Shown in pieces: positions 34,023 through 43,589 of a DNA stretch of 64,000 bases. Each line of letters opens with the position of its first letter. Positions within the stretch are counted from its first letter, which is position 1. The stretch spans positions 434,001 through 498,000 of the forward strand of contig NZ_JAMSLR010000001.1 of assembly GCF_023806485.1 (NCBI RefSeq), read 5' to 3'. The notes under the pieces were generated by a model. That model did not search any database. It was not told where the DNA came from and saw only the letters and a list, made by a program, of their open reading frames with translations. The translations under genes were made by a program, and so were the position numbers. This DNA is from Thermalbibacter longus (lineage in GTDB: Bacteria > Chloroflexota > Chloroflexia > Thermomicrobiales > Thermomicrobiaceae).

Positions 34023-34970
34023 ATGGCCTCGATGGTACAGGAGCTGGAGCCGGGATTGTTCCAGATCGATCTCCAGTTCCAGGGTGTGCCCAACGTGATC
34101 GCGGCCTATCTCCTGGAAGGGCGTCATGGCCTGACGCTGGTCGAGACCGGCCCGACGACGACGCTGGCGGCCTTGCTCGAGGGTATCCGCACGGCCGGGT
34201 ACGACCCGGAGCAGATTACCCAGCTCGTGGTCACGCATATCCATCTCGATCATGCGGGCGCAGCCGGCGTGCTGCTCGACCAACTGCCTCGAGCGCGGCT
34301 GCTCGTTCACCGCGTCGGGCTCCCTCATCTGATCGACCCCTCGCGGCTCCTGGCCAGCGCCGGTCGCATCTACGGTGACCGGATGGAGGAGCTGTGGGGC
34401 GAGGTACGGCCTTGCCCAGCCGAGCGCGTGGTGGCGGTGGACGATGGCGATGTCATCGAGACCGGAGCGCGGACGCTGCGAGCGGTCGCGACGCCCGGGC
34501 ACGCGTCGCATCACCACGCCTTCCACGATCTCAGCACCGGGGCTCTCTTCACTGGCGACGTGGCCGGGATTCGGATCAACGGCCGGCCGTACGTCTACCC
34601 TCCGACCCCACCGCCTGACATCGACCTGTCGCAGTGGCGGCAGAGCGTGGCCCGCCTGCGTGCGCTGCGGCCCAGGCGGCTCTACCTGACGCACTTCGGT
34701 GCCGCGGACGACCCTGACTGGCACTTCGACGACCTGCTGTGCCGCCTCTTCATCTGGGCCGGCTGGTCTGCTGCTCGCTTGGCGGCCGAAACCGACACAA
34801 CGACCCTGTCCGGCGAGCTACAAGCGCTCGCCGACGCCGAGCTAGTGGAGGTCACGGGTGACGAGGCACCTCTGCAGCCGTACTGGCTTGCCTCGGGCAG
34901 CTACCAGATGACGGTCGACGGATTGGCGCGCTACTTTCGTCGTCACCGGCCGACCGCGACCGGCCGGTAA
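34023..34970 (+). CDS. MBL-fold metallo-hydrolase
   Basis: 315 residues. The metallo-beta-lactamase motif VTHIHLDHAGAAG (HxHxDH) is complete, with a downstream ATPGHASHHHAF and FTGDVAGI supplying the other metal ligands, and YLTHFGAADDPD near the C-terminus. Similar to hydrolases of the glyoxalase II-like or lactonase-like branch. A helical C-terminal extension of about 80 residues follows. GTG at 34017 is possible, but ATG at 34023 has AAGGGAG at proper spacing. Substrate unknown. Confidence 0.87.
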   Translation: MASMVQELEPGLFQIDLQFQGVPNVIAAYLLEGRHGLTLVETGPTTTLAALLEGIRTAGYDPEQITQLVVTHIHLDHAGAAGVLLDQLPRARLLVHRVGLPHLIDPSRLLASAGRIYGDRMEELWGEVRPCPAERVVAVDDGDVIETGARTLRAVATPGHASHHHAFHDLSTGALFTGDVAGIRINGRPYVYPPTPPPDIDLSQWRQSVARLRALRPRRLYLTHFGAADDPDWHFDDLLCRLFIWAGWSAARLAAETDTTTLSGELQALADAELVEVTGDEAPLQPYWLASGSYQMTVDGLARYFRRHRPTATGR

Positions 34971-34994
34971 CCGTGCCGGAGCGGGAGCTTCATC

Positions 34995-36206
34995 ATGACT
35001 GATGCATCGACGCGCCGCCGCGCCCTCAACCTGATTTTGCTCCTCGGCCTCGTTAGCCTGCTCGGCGACATCACCTACGAGGGAGCCCGCAGCATCAGCG
35101 GCCCGTACCTGGCCCTGCTCGGTGCTGGGGCCGGCGTGGTCGGTCTCGTCGCCGGCCTGGGTGAATTCTTCGGCTACGCCTTCCGAACTGTTGCTGGCTA
35201 CTTGGCGGACAGGCTCCGAAGCTACTGGCTCTTCACCTTTCTCGGCTACGCCTCTCTACTCGCGATTCCGGCCTTGGCGCTGACCGGGCACTGGCTCGCG
35301 GCGGCCGTGCTGCTCACGGTGGAGCGGCTGGGCAAGGGCCTCCGCACTCCGGCACGGGACGCGATCCTCTCGCACGCGACAGCCCACGTGGGTCGCGGGT
35401 TCGGGTTCGGCCTGCACGAGGCGATGGACCAGGTGGGAGCGATCATCGGCCCGCTGCTCTTCACGGTAGCGCTGGTCTTCGATGGCGAACGAGGCTACCG
35501 GCTGGGATTCTTGATGCTTCTGGTTCCGGCGACCCTGACCCTTCTCGTGCTCGGTAGCGCCTGGCGGCGGGAACCTGAGCCGGCTCGCCTGGAAGCGCGG
35601 GCCGCTGACGGGCACCCGGGCTCTGGCTGGCGCAGCTTGCCGCCGGTGTTCTGGCGCTACACGGTCTTCTCAGCGCTGGCGGTCGCCGGGCTGGCTCAGT
35701 TCCCTTTGATCGCCTATCATCTCGGCCACCGGCAGGTGGTGGCTGAGCTCTGGATCCCGCTGCTGTATGCCGTGGCTATGGGAGTCGACGGGCTAGTGGC
35801 CATCGCCGCGGGATTGGCCTATGACCGCGCCGGGCTGGCGTCGCTGCTGCTGGTGCCGGTCCTGACCGCGGCAGCGGCCGCGCTCGCCTTCACTGCGGCG
35901 GTGCTGCCGGTGGTGATCGGCGTCGTCCTGTGGGGCATCGTGATGGGGCTGGTCGAGACGAATATGCGGGCGGCTGTCGGTGACCTCTCACCGCGGGACG
36001 CGCGCGGTCTGGCCTACGGCGTCTTCAACACCGTGTTCGGCCTCTCCTGGCTGGCTGGGGGCGTCACCATGGGACTGCTCTACCGGTTCGGAGCCTCGCG
36101 GGTTATCGTCTTTGCAGTCGCGCTCGAGCTGCTGGCGCTGGCGAGCTTCCGCTGGCTGAGGCCGGCGCTCTTCCGGCGGCCGGCCGGTTCCGGCGCCACA
36201 TACTGA
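34995..36206 (+). CDS. MFS transporter
   Basis: 403 residues, about twelve spans. LLGLVSLLGDITYEGARSISGPYLALLGAGAGVVGLVAGLGEFFGYAFRTVAGYLADRLRSYW shows the motif A region, and RLGKGLRTPARDAILSHA is typical of a family of putative drug or sugar-phosphate transporters. Good GGGAG site. It follows the MBL gene by 24 bases and precedes a hypothetical gene by 24 bases, so the three are probably one operon. Confidence 0.85.
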   Translation: MTDASTRRRALNLILLLGLVSLLGDITYEGARSISGPYLALLGAGAGVVGLVAGLGEFFGYAFRTVAGYLADRLRSYWLFTFLGYASLLAIPALALTGHWLAAAVLLTVERLGKGLRTPARDAILSHATAHVGRGFGFGLHEAMDQVGAIIGPLLFTVALVFDGERGYRLGFLMLLVPATLTLLVLGSAWRREPEPARLEARAADGHPGSGWRSLPPVFWRYTVFSALAVAGLAQFPLIAYHLGHRQVVAELWIPLLYAVAMGVDGLVAIAAGLAYDRAGLASLLLVPVLTAAAAALAFTAAVLPVVIGVVLWGIVMGLVETNMRAAVGDLSPRDARGLAYGVFNTVFGLSWLAGGVTMGLLYRFGASRVIVFAVALELLALASFRWLRPALFRRPAGSGATY

Positions 36207-36230
36207 GCAGTCTGGTGAGGATCCAGAGCG

Positions 36231-36977
36231 ATGATGGAACGGGAGCTCGATGCAGATGCCCTGTTGGCGGCGGTGAAGAGGCTGCGGCGGGAGCACCCGG
36301 AGACGCGGATCGTAACCGAACTCGTGGCGCCGCCAGGTGAGCATGTCGTCGTCCGGGTGACAGTCGAACTTCCCGGTCACGGCAGCGTCTCAGCTCTCGG
36401 CAGCGCAGAGGCTGGGGAATCGCCCAGGTGGGTCGAGCTGGCTGAAGACCGGGCACTCCAGCGTGCCTTGGACCGGCTCGGCTCCGCAACACTGGATGCG
36501 CTCGCACCGGCCGGGGCCGGAACGCCGACCTCCCCGGTTACTGCGGGTGATCGGCGGAGTTGGGACCAGGGAAGCGAATCGCTGAAGTCGGCACGTGCTG
36601 AGGGGCTGTCCACGCAACCGGCGGAGCTGGTCGGCGTGATGTCCTCGCCAGGGAAGGCCGACGTTGCCGGGCAGGCCTCAACCGACATTGGGCCGGCAGG
36701 AGGAATCGGCCGTGAGCCTGGGACGCCCCCGGCTTCTGCTGCCCAGGCACGATACACAGTTGCCGGGCCGGAAGAGCTATCGCGGCGCGAGAGCAGGGAG
36801 CCGCGCCCGGCGACGCGCGCGGAGTATGGGTGGGACGAGTTCTGGCGCTGGGCCCGCGCACGCGGCTTCTCTCGCAAGGACCAGATCGCCGAGGCGTTGG
36901 GTTATTCCGTGACCGACCTGACCCCACGCGAGCTGCGCGCGGCGCTCGAGGCGCATCTGCGCCAGCGCAGGCAGTAG
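36231..36977 (+). CDS. Hypothetical protein with conserved ends and a low-complexity middle
   Basis: 248 residues, not recognised. N-terminal part (to about 85) reads ALLAAVKRLRREHPETRIVTELV...VRVTVEL...GSAEAGESPRWVELAEDRALQRALDRLGS. The last 45 residues (WDEFWRWARARGFSRKDQIAEALGYSVTDLTPRELRAALEAHL) form a compact helical module. The centre (about 90-190) is Gly/Ser/Pro/Ala-rich and looks disordered. The N-terminal pattern faintly recalls single-strand annealing or replication accessory proteins that end in a similar 'FW-WA' module, but I would not assign it. Confidence 0.7.
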   Translation: MMERELDADALLAAVKRLRREHPETRIVTELVAPPGEHVVVRVTVELPGHGSVSALGSAEAGESPRWVELAEDRALQRALDRLGSATLDALAPAGAGTPTSPVTAGDRRSWDQGSESLKSARAEGLSTQPAELVGVMSSPGKADVAGQASTDIGPAGGIGREPGTPPASAAQARYTVAGPEELSRRESREPRPATRAEYGWDEFWRWARARGFSRKDQIAEALGYSVTDLTPRELRAALEAHLRQRRQ

Positions 36978-37051
36978 CGCTGGCGGCCGGGCTGCTCCTG
37001 CACCCGATGAGACCCGTGGCTTCAGAGAGCAGACCAGGGAAGGAGGTGGCG

Positions 37052-37903
37052 ATGAAGGTTCTGATCTCGGCAGATATGGAGGGTACGGCCGGCATCGTGG
37101 CGTGGGAACAGGTGATCCCGCCCGAGCTCGCGGTATGGTCGCGCCCGGCCCCCTCGGAGTACGAGTGGGCCCGCCGGCTGATGCTGGCTGAGGTCAACGC
37201 CGCCGTCCGCGGGGCCCGGGCGGCTGGGGCGACCGAGATCATCGTCAACGAGGCCCATGATGGGATGCGCAACTTGCGGCCGGATGAGCTGGATCCGGAC
37301 GCCTGGTTGATCAGCGGATCGCGCAAGCCGCTCTCCATGATGGCTGGCCTGGATGAGAGCGTCGACGCGGTGATCTTCACTGGCTATCACGCTCGTGCTG
37401 GGACGCCCAACGGGGTGCTGGCGCATACATGGACGACCTGGGTACGCGATGTGCAGTTCGGCGATGTCTCGGTGGGCGAGTACGGGCTGAACGCGGCGGT
37501 GGCCGGCCATTTCGGCGTGCCGGTGGTCATGGTGGCCGGCGACGAGCAGGCGGTGCGCCAGACTCAGGAGCTGCTCGGTGAGGCCGTCGTCGGGGTAATC
37601 GTCAAGTACGGCCTGGGTATGACGGCGGCGCGGCATCTCCACCCGGCGCGGGCCTGCGCCGCGATCGAGCAGGGGGCCCGGCTGGCAGTCAGCCGGGCGA
37701 GGGAGATCCCGCCCTATCGACCAGCGTATCCCCTGCCAGTCACGGTCACGCTCGATAATGCCGAGGCGGCGGACCTGGCCTGCAACGTTCCCGGTGTCGA
37801 GCGAGCCGGAGACACGAGCGTGCGTTACCTGGCCGAGGACGGCCTGAAGCTGTACCGGCGCTGGCAGGCAGTGATGCAGGCGGCTGCCGGGGCCACGCGC
37901 TGA
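37052..37903 (+). CDS. M55-family D-aminopeptidase (DppA-like)
   Basis: 283 residues. Zinc peptidase that trims D-amino acid peptides such as those from cell-wall turnover. Starts MKVLISADMEGTAGI, the metal-ligand motif SADMEG, with IIVNEAHDGMRN (catalytic His region), AVIFTGYHARAGTPNGVLAHTW and GDEQAV. AAGGAGG lies five bases before the ATG. The frame is open upstream but the family N-terminus is clear. Confidence 0.92.
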   Translation: MKVLISADMEGTAGIVAWEQVIPPELAVWSRPAPSEYEWARRLMLAEVNAAVRGARAAGATEIIVNEAHDGMRNLRPDELDPDAWLISGSRKPLSMMAGLDESVDAVIFTGYHARAGTPNGVLAHTWTTWVRDVQFGDVSVGEYGLNAAVAGHFGVPVVMVAGDEQAVRQTQELLGEAVVGVIVKYGLGMTAARHLHPARACAAIEQGARLAVSRAREIPPYRPAYPLPVTVTLDNAEAADLACNVPGVERAGDTSVRYLAEDGLKLYRRWQAVMQAAAGATR

Positions 37904-37940
37904 CGGGTATCGGGCTGCCGTCGACCGCTCGCCGCCTGGC

Positions 37941-39671
37941 TTACCGGTAGGCTGCGCGCCGCTTCAACCAGGCGAGGAGGTCGGGGAGCGGTCGCGTGTT
38001 CACTACGTGCCGGGCCTCGACCCAGCCGCGCCGCGCGGTTGCAACGGCATAGCGCATGTTCTCCAGTTGCCGAACGGAGTGGGCGTCGCTGTTCGTTGCG
38101 AGGGGCACGCCCAGTTCCGTCGCGCGTCGAGACCAGACATCGTCGAGGTCGAGCCGGTCAGGTTGCCCGTTGATCTCGACCGCGACTCCGTGCTCGGCAG
38201 CGGCCTTTAGAACCGGCTCCAGGTCGATGTCGTACGGGGGCAGGCTCGGCAGCAAGCGACCAGTCGGATGGCCGAGGATATCCACGGCCGGATGCTCGAT
38301 CGCCCGGAGCACACGCGCGGTCATCCGCTCGCGCGAGAGCTCGAACGCGCTGTGGATCGACGCGGTAACGATGTCGAACAGCTCGAGTACCTCGTCCGGG
38401 TAGTCGAGCGTGCCGTCGGGCAGGATGTTTACCTCGGCGCCGTGCAGGACGCGGAACGGGGCGTACCGCTCGTTCAGCTCGTCGACGAGTTGGCGCTGCT
38501 TCCGTACCTGTTCGGGGGAGAGCCCGCGGGCAACGGCCAGCGACTGGGAGTGGTCCGAGAAGGCGAGGTACTCGTAGCCACGCGCGATGGCGGCTTCGAC
38601 CATCCGCTCGGGCGCGTCGTGGCCGTCGCTCCAGTCGGTGTGGGCGTGGAGGTCGCCCCGGATCTGCGACAGCTCGACGAGCTGCGGCAGGCGATGCTCT
38701 CGCGCTGCCTCGATCTCGCCGCGGTTCTCACGCAGTTCCGGTGGAACCCATTGGAGCGCGAGCGCCTGGTAGATCTCCTCTTCGGTGCGACTGGCAAGCC
38801 GTTGGCCGCCCTTATCGAACAGCCCGTATTCCGAAAGCTTCCACCCACGCTCGGCGGCAAGCCCACGCAGGGCGATGTTGTGCTCTTTCGAGCCGGTGAA
38901 GTACTGGAGGGCCGCGCCGTAACAGTCCGGCTCCACGATCCGCAGATCGACCTGGAGACCCTCGCGAGTGAGAATCGAGGGGCGTGTCGGGCCGGTGGCC
39001 AGGACTTCCCGTGCGATCGGGAGCTGGGCGAAAGCGTGGCTGACCTCCGGTGGCTGTCGTGAGGAGACAAGAATGTCGATATCTCCGATCGTCTCCTTCA
39101 TGCGGCGAAGACTGCCGGCCGGCTCGATCGCCTCCACTGCGGGGTGCCTCCTGAGCAGCGCTGCGACCTCTTCGGCGATCGGGAGCGCCACCCCCAGTAG
39201 CAGCCTTCGGGTGCGCTGGGCCAGCCGGGCCGCCTCGCGGGCGATGCGCTCCTCGACCTTTGGGCCGAAGCCGGGGAGGTCGCGGAGCCGGTGCTCCTGT
39301 GCCGCCCGCAACAGCTCGGAGATGGTGGTGATTCCGAGCGTCTCGTAGAGACGGTGAGCGCGAGCCGGACCGATGCCGGGCACCTCTAGGAGGTCGACTG
39401 CTACCTCCGGTACCTCCTGCTTGAGCTCCTCGTAATAGCGCAGGCGTCCGGTCTCCAGGTATTCCTGGATCTTGGCGGCCAGGGCTTCGCCAATGCCCGG
39501 GATATCGTCGAGCCGGCCCTGCCGCGCGATCTCCTCGATATCCTCGGAGAGAGCGCGGATGTTCTGCGCCGCGGTGGTGTACGCGCGGATGCGGTACGGG
39601 TTCTCGTCTTTGAGCATCAACAGCTCGGCGATGGTCTCCAGGAGCTGGGCGACTTCCTCGTTGCGCCGCAT
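37941..39671 (-). CDS. polX: Family X DNA polymerase/3'-5' exonuclease PolX
   Basis: 576 residues. N-terminal PolX core: helix-hairpin-helix repeats DDIPGIGEALAAKI and LLEVPGIGPARAHRLYETLGI, then the palm with GSLRRMKETIGDIDILVSS (two catalytic Asp in GDIDILV) and the third Asp in LQVDLRIVEP. The C-terminal PHP domain starts IRGDLHAHTDWSDGHD, with AFSDHSQ, HGAEVNI, IHSAF and ATNSDAH metal-binding motifs all intact. Base-excision repair role. ATG at 39671 follows GGGAGG; the 14 residues upstream of it are not family-like. Confidence 0.95.
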   Translation of the reverse strand: MRRNEEVAQLLETIAELLMLKDENPYRIRAYTTAAQNIRALSEDIEEIARQGRLDDIPGIGEALAAKIQEYLETGRLRYYEELKQEVPEVAVDLLEVPGIGPARAHRLYETLGITTISELLRAAQEHRLRDLPGFGPKVEERIAREAARLAQRTRRLLLGVALPIAEEVAALLRRHPAVEAIEPAGSLRRMKETIGDIDILVSSRQPPEVSHAFAQLPIAREVLATGPTRPSILTREGLQVDLRIVEPDCYGAALQYFTGSKEHNIALRGLAAERGWKLSEYGLFDKGGQRLASRTEEEIYQALALQWVPPELRENRGEIEAAREHRLPQLVELSQIRGDLHAHTDWSDGHDAPERMVEAAIARGYEYLAFSDHSQSLAVARGLSPEQVRKQRQLVDELNERYAPFRVLHGAEVNILPDGTLDYPDEVLELFDIVTASIHSAFELSRERMTARVLRAIEHPAVDILGHPTGRLLPSLPPYDIDLEPVLKAAAEHGVAVEINGQPDRLDLDDVWSRRATELGVPLATNSDAHSVRQLENMRYAVATARRGWVEARHVVNTRPLPDLLAWLKRRAAYR

Positions 39672-39824
39672 GGCCGTGCCTCCCTGCTGGCCCAGCGTCT
39701 CGCATCCATACATAACTATGCTCCAGGCGCTCGCGGCGCAGGCATCATCGGCGAAGGGAGTACCCGACCGTGCTGTCCAGCGTGCGGTGGACGCAATCTA
39801 TGCGCGCTCAGTTGCGGGGCTGCC

Positions 39825-41045
39825 TTACTTGCCCGATACCGGTGGGATCAGCGGGATGAAGAGGAGCCCTAGAAGCGAGACCCAGGCCGACCACCAGAAG
39901 GCCGGCTCGATGCCGATCAGGTCTGCCAGCGCGCCGAAGCCGAGGGCAGCCAAGCTCTGCGCGACGAAGCTGGTAGCCAGCGTGAGGCCAGCGACCGGGC
40001 CTCGAGCCTCGGGCATGATGTCGTTAGCCAGCGCCAGGGTCACCGAGCGGGGCGGCATCGCGGCTAGGCCGATCAAGACGATGAGCCCGAGCACTGCCCA
40101 CGAGCCGTTTTCGAGCGCCAGGTAAACGAGCGTCAGCGGCGCGGTCAGAAGAGCCGACAGCGCCAGCGTTGGCCGGCGTCCCAGCCGGTCGGAAAGCGTG
40201 CCGCCGATCAATCCACCGATGATACCGCTAGCATAGAGCGTCGAGAGCGCGACACCTCCGTAGAGGTCGCTGTGGCCGCGGGTTTGCAAGAGTTTCACCA
40301 GGAAGAACGTCATTGGCGTGACCGAGACGGTGTTGAGCGCTGTGACTCCCAGTAACCCCGTCATCGGCAGCCAGCGCCGGCGCAGTAGTCGCCGAAGAGG
40401 CTGCTCCCCTCGTCGCTGCCTGGATGCCTCGTCGCCGGCTCGCGTGTCGAGCGTCAAGTAGAGAGTGACGGCGGCGACGAGGCCGACAGCCATCACGACG
40501 GCCGTGTCTTCGAGGGTGAGGAACGCGATGGCAGCGGTGATCAGTAGCGGCCCGAGCGTGCGGGCTAGCTCGCCTCCCGTCATGAAGATCGCCATCGCGC
40601 GACCGGTGTGTCTCCCGCCGAACTCGCCGACCAGCGCGACCGCCGGAGCGTGGAACGCGGCTGAAGAGATGCCCGAACAAAGAAGGAGCAGCACGACCAC
40701 GGCGAAGTGTGGTGCCAGCCCGACGAGCGAGAGCGACACAGCCGCAGTCGCTGGGGCCAGGATCACGAACCAGCGCCGGCTGGTGCGGTCGGCCAGGTAG
40801 CCGATGAAGGGCTGGAGGATGGACGGCATCTGTTGGGCCGGCACCATGAGGCTGGCGACCGCGAGGGGGATGGACAGTTTCGTCTGCACGGCCGGTACCA
40901 GCACGCCGAGGAAAGAGGGGTAGAGGTCGTGGGCGAAGTGTGCCCAGGCCATCAGCGCGACTCCCTTGCGGTCGTAGACCGTGCCGTACTCGTCGCGCGC
41001 GGCCAGTCTGCCGGTAGCCGCTCGCGGAATCGCGCTGTGGTTCAT
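39825..41045 (-). CDS. MFS transporter, fosmidomycin-resistance (Fsr)-like
   Basis: 406 residues, twelve spans. Pattern WAHFAHDLYPSFLGVLVPAVQTKLSI, QQMPSILQPFIGYLADRTSRRWFVI, GISSAAFHAPAVALVGEFGGRHTGRAMAIFMTGGELARTLGP matches the Fsr/YfnC branch of efflux proteins. GGGGAGGG lies seven bases before the ATG at 41045. A TATACT-type -10 box at 41118-41123 is the likely promoter. Substrate unknown. Confidence 0.87.
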   Translation of the reverse strand: MNHSAIPRAATGRLAARDEYGTVYDRKGVALMAWAHFAHDLYPSFLGVLVPAVQTKLSIPLAVASLMVPAQQMPSILQPFIGYLADRTSRRWFVILAPATAAVSLSLVGLAPHFAVVVLLLLCSGISSAAFHAPAVALVGEFGGRHTGRAMAIFMTGGELARTLGPLLITAAIAFLTLEDTAVVMAVGLVAAVTLYLTLDTRAGDEASRQRRGEQPLRRLLRRRWLPMTGLLGVTALNTVSVTPMTFFLVKLLQTRGHSDLYGGVALSTLYASGIIGGLIGGTLSDRLGRRPTLALSALLTAPLTLVYLALENGSWAVLGLIVLIGLAAMPPRSVTLALANDIMPEARGPVAGLTLATSFVAQSLAALGFGALADLIGIEPAFWWSAWVSLLGLLFIPLIPPVSGK

Positions 41046-41298
41046 ACCGATCCCTCCCCGGGGCGCCGCTCCTCGCTGCCTGGACCCAGAGCTGCGAGCG
41101 GGCGGCCGCGTGCCCAGAGTATAAGTCACATCGGGGTATCGAGGGTCAGCTCGCTGGCCGGGTTCGATTTCGCCAGTCTACGATTACGCCGATCGCGCGT
41201 CCGGGCGAGGTTAGGGGCGCTGCCGCTCAGGACGGTGCGTTCTATCGGATCGCAGTGAGTGCGAGCAGGCGAGGGTGTGGCGCGGTAGAGGAGAGCCG

Positions 41299-43089
41299 TT
41301 GCGAAGCGAACTGGCGGGAGTAACGAACGCCACGCCGCCACGTCAGCGGCCTGAAGCGGGCCGAGCCAGGCCGACGATGCGGGGGCTGGTCGAACACCGT
41401 CTGCTGCTCGCCGGCCTGCATCTGCTGGTGATCCTCGGTCTGCTCGCCTCGTTCGCCGCGAGCGTCGTGGCAAGCCGCTACTTCACCCGAGGCGTCGAGA
41501 CAGGCGAGGCTGGGCCGGCGATTCCCTATACCGATTTGAATCCCCTGGGCATCAACACGTTCCTGCAAGACGAGCCCGACCCCGAGATGGTGCGCCGCTC
41601 GCTCGACATGATCGCAGCCGCTGGCTTCACCTATATCCGCCAGCCGTTCTTCTGGTACGAGATCGAACCCCAGCCCGATGTGTACTGGGATTACAAGTGG
41701 AACGTCAGCACTTGGGAGAAGTACGACCGCATCGTCGAATTGGCCAATGCACGCGGTCTGGAGATCATTGCCCGGCTGGACAAGCCGCCGCGCTGGGCAC
41801 GGGAGGGCCAGCCGAACCTCGATCAGTTCCCGGACGGCCCTCCGACCCGGATCGAGGACTACGCGGACTTCGTCGCGACGGTGGTGAGCCGTTACCGCGG
41901 CAAGATACGTTACGTCCAGATCTGGAATGAGCCGAACCTGCAGGGGGAGTGGGGCGGCCAGCCGATCGACCCTGCCGCTTTCACGGAACTCCTCAAAGCG
42001 GCGTATCTCGCAGCCAAGCAGGCCAACCCCGACGTGGTCGTGTTGATGCCCGGCCTCGCTCCGACCGATCAGACCGGCCCGGCAAACCTGAGCGACCTGC
42101 TCTTCCTTCAGGGCATGTACGATGCCGGGGCGGCGGACTACTTCGACATCGCCACCGCGATGGTCTACGGCTACGGGTACAGCCCGTACGACCGTCGAGT
42201 GGGCTTCGAGCGCAACAATTTCTCCCGAGTGATCCAGCTCCGGGAGATCATGGTTCGGAACGGCGATGCCGACAAGCCGATCTGGGCTGTCGAATACGCT
42301 TGGGTATCGCTGCCTGAAGGCTGGCAGGGACGCCCATCGGTGTGGGGCGAGCCCGTCAGCGAGGAGGACCAAGCGCGCTATCTCTACCAGGGGTATCTGC
42401 GTGCCCAGCGCGAGTGGCCCTGGATGGGCGTGATGTGCGTTTGGTACTTCCGCTGGCCGATCCCCCCTGATGACCCTGTCAACTGGCCCGATCCGACCCG
42501 CGGCTTCGCCATCGTCAACTGGGACTTCACCCCGAGGCTGGCCTACGATGTCCTGGCCCGCGCGCGGCCGGTGCTCGACCGCGCCTGGACAGGTCTCTAC
42601 CTCGCCGGCAGCCGCTACCTGCACCACGACGGGGGCTGGCGCTCGGACGAAGGGGACACCGGGCCGCTGCTGCGGCCGCAGCAGGCTGGGGAGACGCTCC
42701 GCATTCCATTCGCTGGGCCACGGCTGGACCTGCTGATCAGCGGCCCTGGTCAGGGCTTCGCGGTCACGATCGACGGCGTGCCACCCGCCGGTCTCCCCCG
42801 CGATGAGCAGGGGCGAGCCGTGGTGCGCGCGGACGCGGCCGGGCTCGCGCGGGTCACGGTCGCCAGCGGGCTGGACGATGGCCCGCACGTCGCCGAGCTG
42901 ACCGCGCTGGCTGGCGGTGACAGTTCGGCGGCGCTGGCCGGCTTCGCCGTTGTAAGGCGTTCACCGGTGGCCCAGGCGCTTCCGCTCGTGTTCGGGGCGA
43001 TCGGGGTCGCGCTCGCGCTGAATCTGGCCTCGCTCGGCCTGAACCTGCGGCATCCGCCCGCGCCCCCTGTCGGACGCGGCAGCCGCTAG
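41299..43089 (+). CDS. Membrane-anchored glycoside hydrolase (GH39/GH5-like clan A)
   Basis: About 596 residues. A hydrophobic N-terminal anchor (LLLAGLHLLVILGLLASFAASVV) directs the protein outward and a second hydrophobic span lies near the end (ALPLVFGAIGVALALNLASLGLNL). The (beta/alpha)8 domain carries acid/base Glu in QIWNEPNLQGEW and a likely nucleophile Glu in PIWAVEYAWVSL. A beta-type domain follows (about 430-560). The TTG at 41299 has GAGGAG five bases upstream; other in-frame starts are GTG 41275 and a later ATG before LVEHR. Substrate unknown. Confidence 0.8.
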   Translation: MRSELAGVTNATPPRQRPEAGRARPTMRGLVEHRLLLAGLHLLVILGLLASFAASVVASRYFTRGVETGEAGPAIPYTDLNPLGINTFLQDEPDPEMVRRSLDMIAAAGFTYIRQPFFWYEIEPQPDVYWDYKWNVSTWEKYDRIVELANARGLEIIARLDKPPRWAREGQPNLDQFPDGPPTRIEDYADFVATVVSRYRGKIRYVQIWNEPNLQGEWGGQPIDPAAFTELLKAAYLAAKQANPDVVVLMPGLAPTDQTGPANLSDLLFLQGMYDAGAADYFDIATAMVYGYGYSPYDRRVGFERNNFSRVIQLREIMVRNGDADKPIWAVEYAWVSLPEGWQGRPSVWGEPVSEEDQARYLYQGYLRAQREWPWMGVMCVWYFRWPIPPDDPVNWPDPTRGFAIVNWDFTPRLAYDVLARARPVLDRAWTGLYLAGSRYLHHDGGWRSDEGDTGPLLRPQQAGETLRIPFAGPRLDLLISGPGQGFAVTIDGVPPAGLPRDEQGRAVVRADAAGLARVTVASGLDDGPHVAELTALAGGDSSAALAGFAVVRRSPVAQALPLVFGAIGVALALNLASLGLNLRHPPAPPVGRGSR

Positions 43090-43433
43090 CCGGACTGATC
43101 GAGCTCGTCGAGCGGATCCCACAGGTGCTTCTCCAAGTCGACCTGGTACTCGTCGACGAAGGTGACTCCTTCGTCCTCGAGCAGCGCGCGCATGACCGCC
43201 GGGTGGCCCCAGGCCCAGCCGCCGGTCAGCTCGCCGTTGCGGTTCACCACCCGGTGGGCAACGTCGGAGACTTCGGGTGGGCTGTGGTGCAGGAGCCAGC
43301 CGACCATGCGAGCCGAGCGAGCGGCTCCGGCGGCCCGGGCGATCCGGCCATAGGTGGTCACCCGGCCTGGCGGGATGCGGCGCACCAGGGCGTAGACGCG
43401 CTCGGCGAAGTCTGGCGGCTCTCCCCCGCTCAT
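43086..43433 (-). CDS. Alkyltransferase-like (ATL) protein, MGMT family without the active Cys
   Basis: 115 residues. The MGMT DNA-binding domain is clear: RIPPGRVTTYGRIARAAGAARSARMVGWLLHHSP. The alkyl-acceptor motif PCHRV is here VAHRVVNRNGELTGG, so the reactive Cys is replaced by Ala. Proteins of this type bind O6-alkylguanine and hand it to nucleotide excision repair. The ATG at 43433 follows AGGGG. Convergent with the glycosidase, overlapping by four bases. Confidence 0.88.
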   Translation of the reverse strand: MSGGEPPDFAERVYALVRRIPPGRVTTYGRIARAAGAARSARMVGWLLHHSPPEVSDVAHRVVNRNGELTGGWAWGHPAVMRALLEDEGVTFVDEYQVDLEKHLWDPLDELDQSG

Positions 43434-43589
43434 CGCTCGTCCCCTCTCTGCGGGCCGCTTCAAGCAGCCCAGCCCGTTACGAGGAAAAACCAGGCGGGCT
43501 GTACCTCTGCAGTCCGCCTGTCCTTTCGTCGGCGGGCCGCAACCTGCCAGCCCGCACGGTACATTGCGGCCCGCTGGCTCCTGACCGGA

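Noticed and set aside
41242-42888. 548-codon minus-strand frame opposite the glycosidase
   Set aside because: Antisense shadow; the plus-strand product has a membrane anchor and catalytic motifs.
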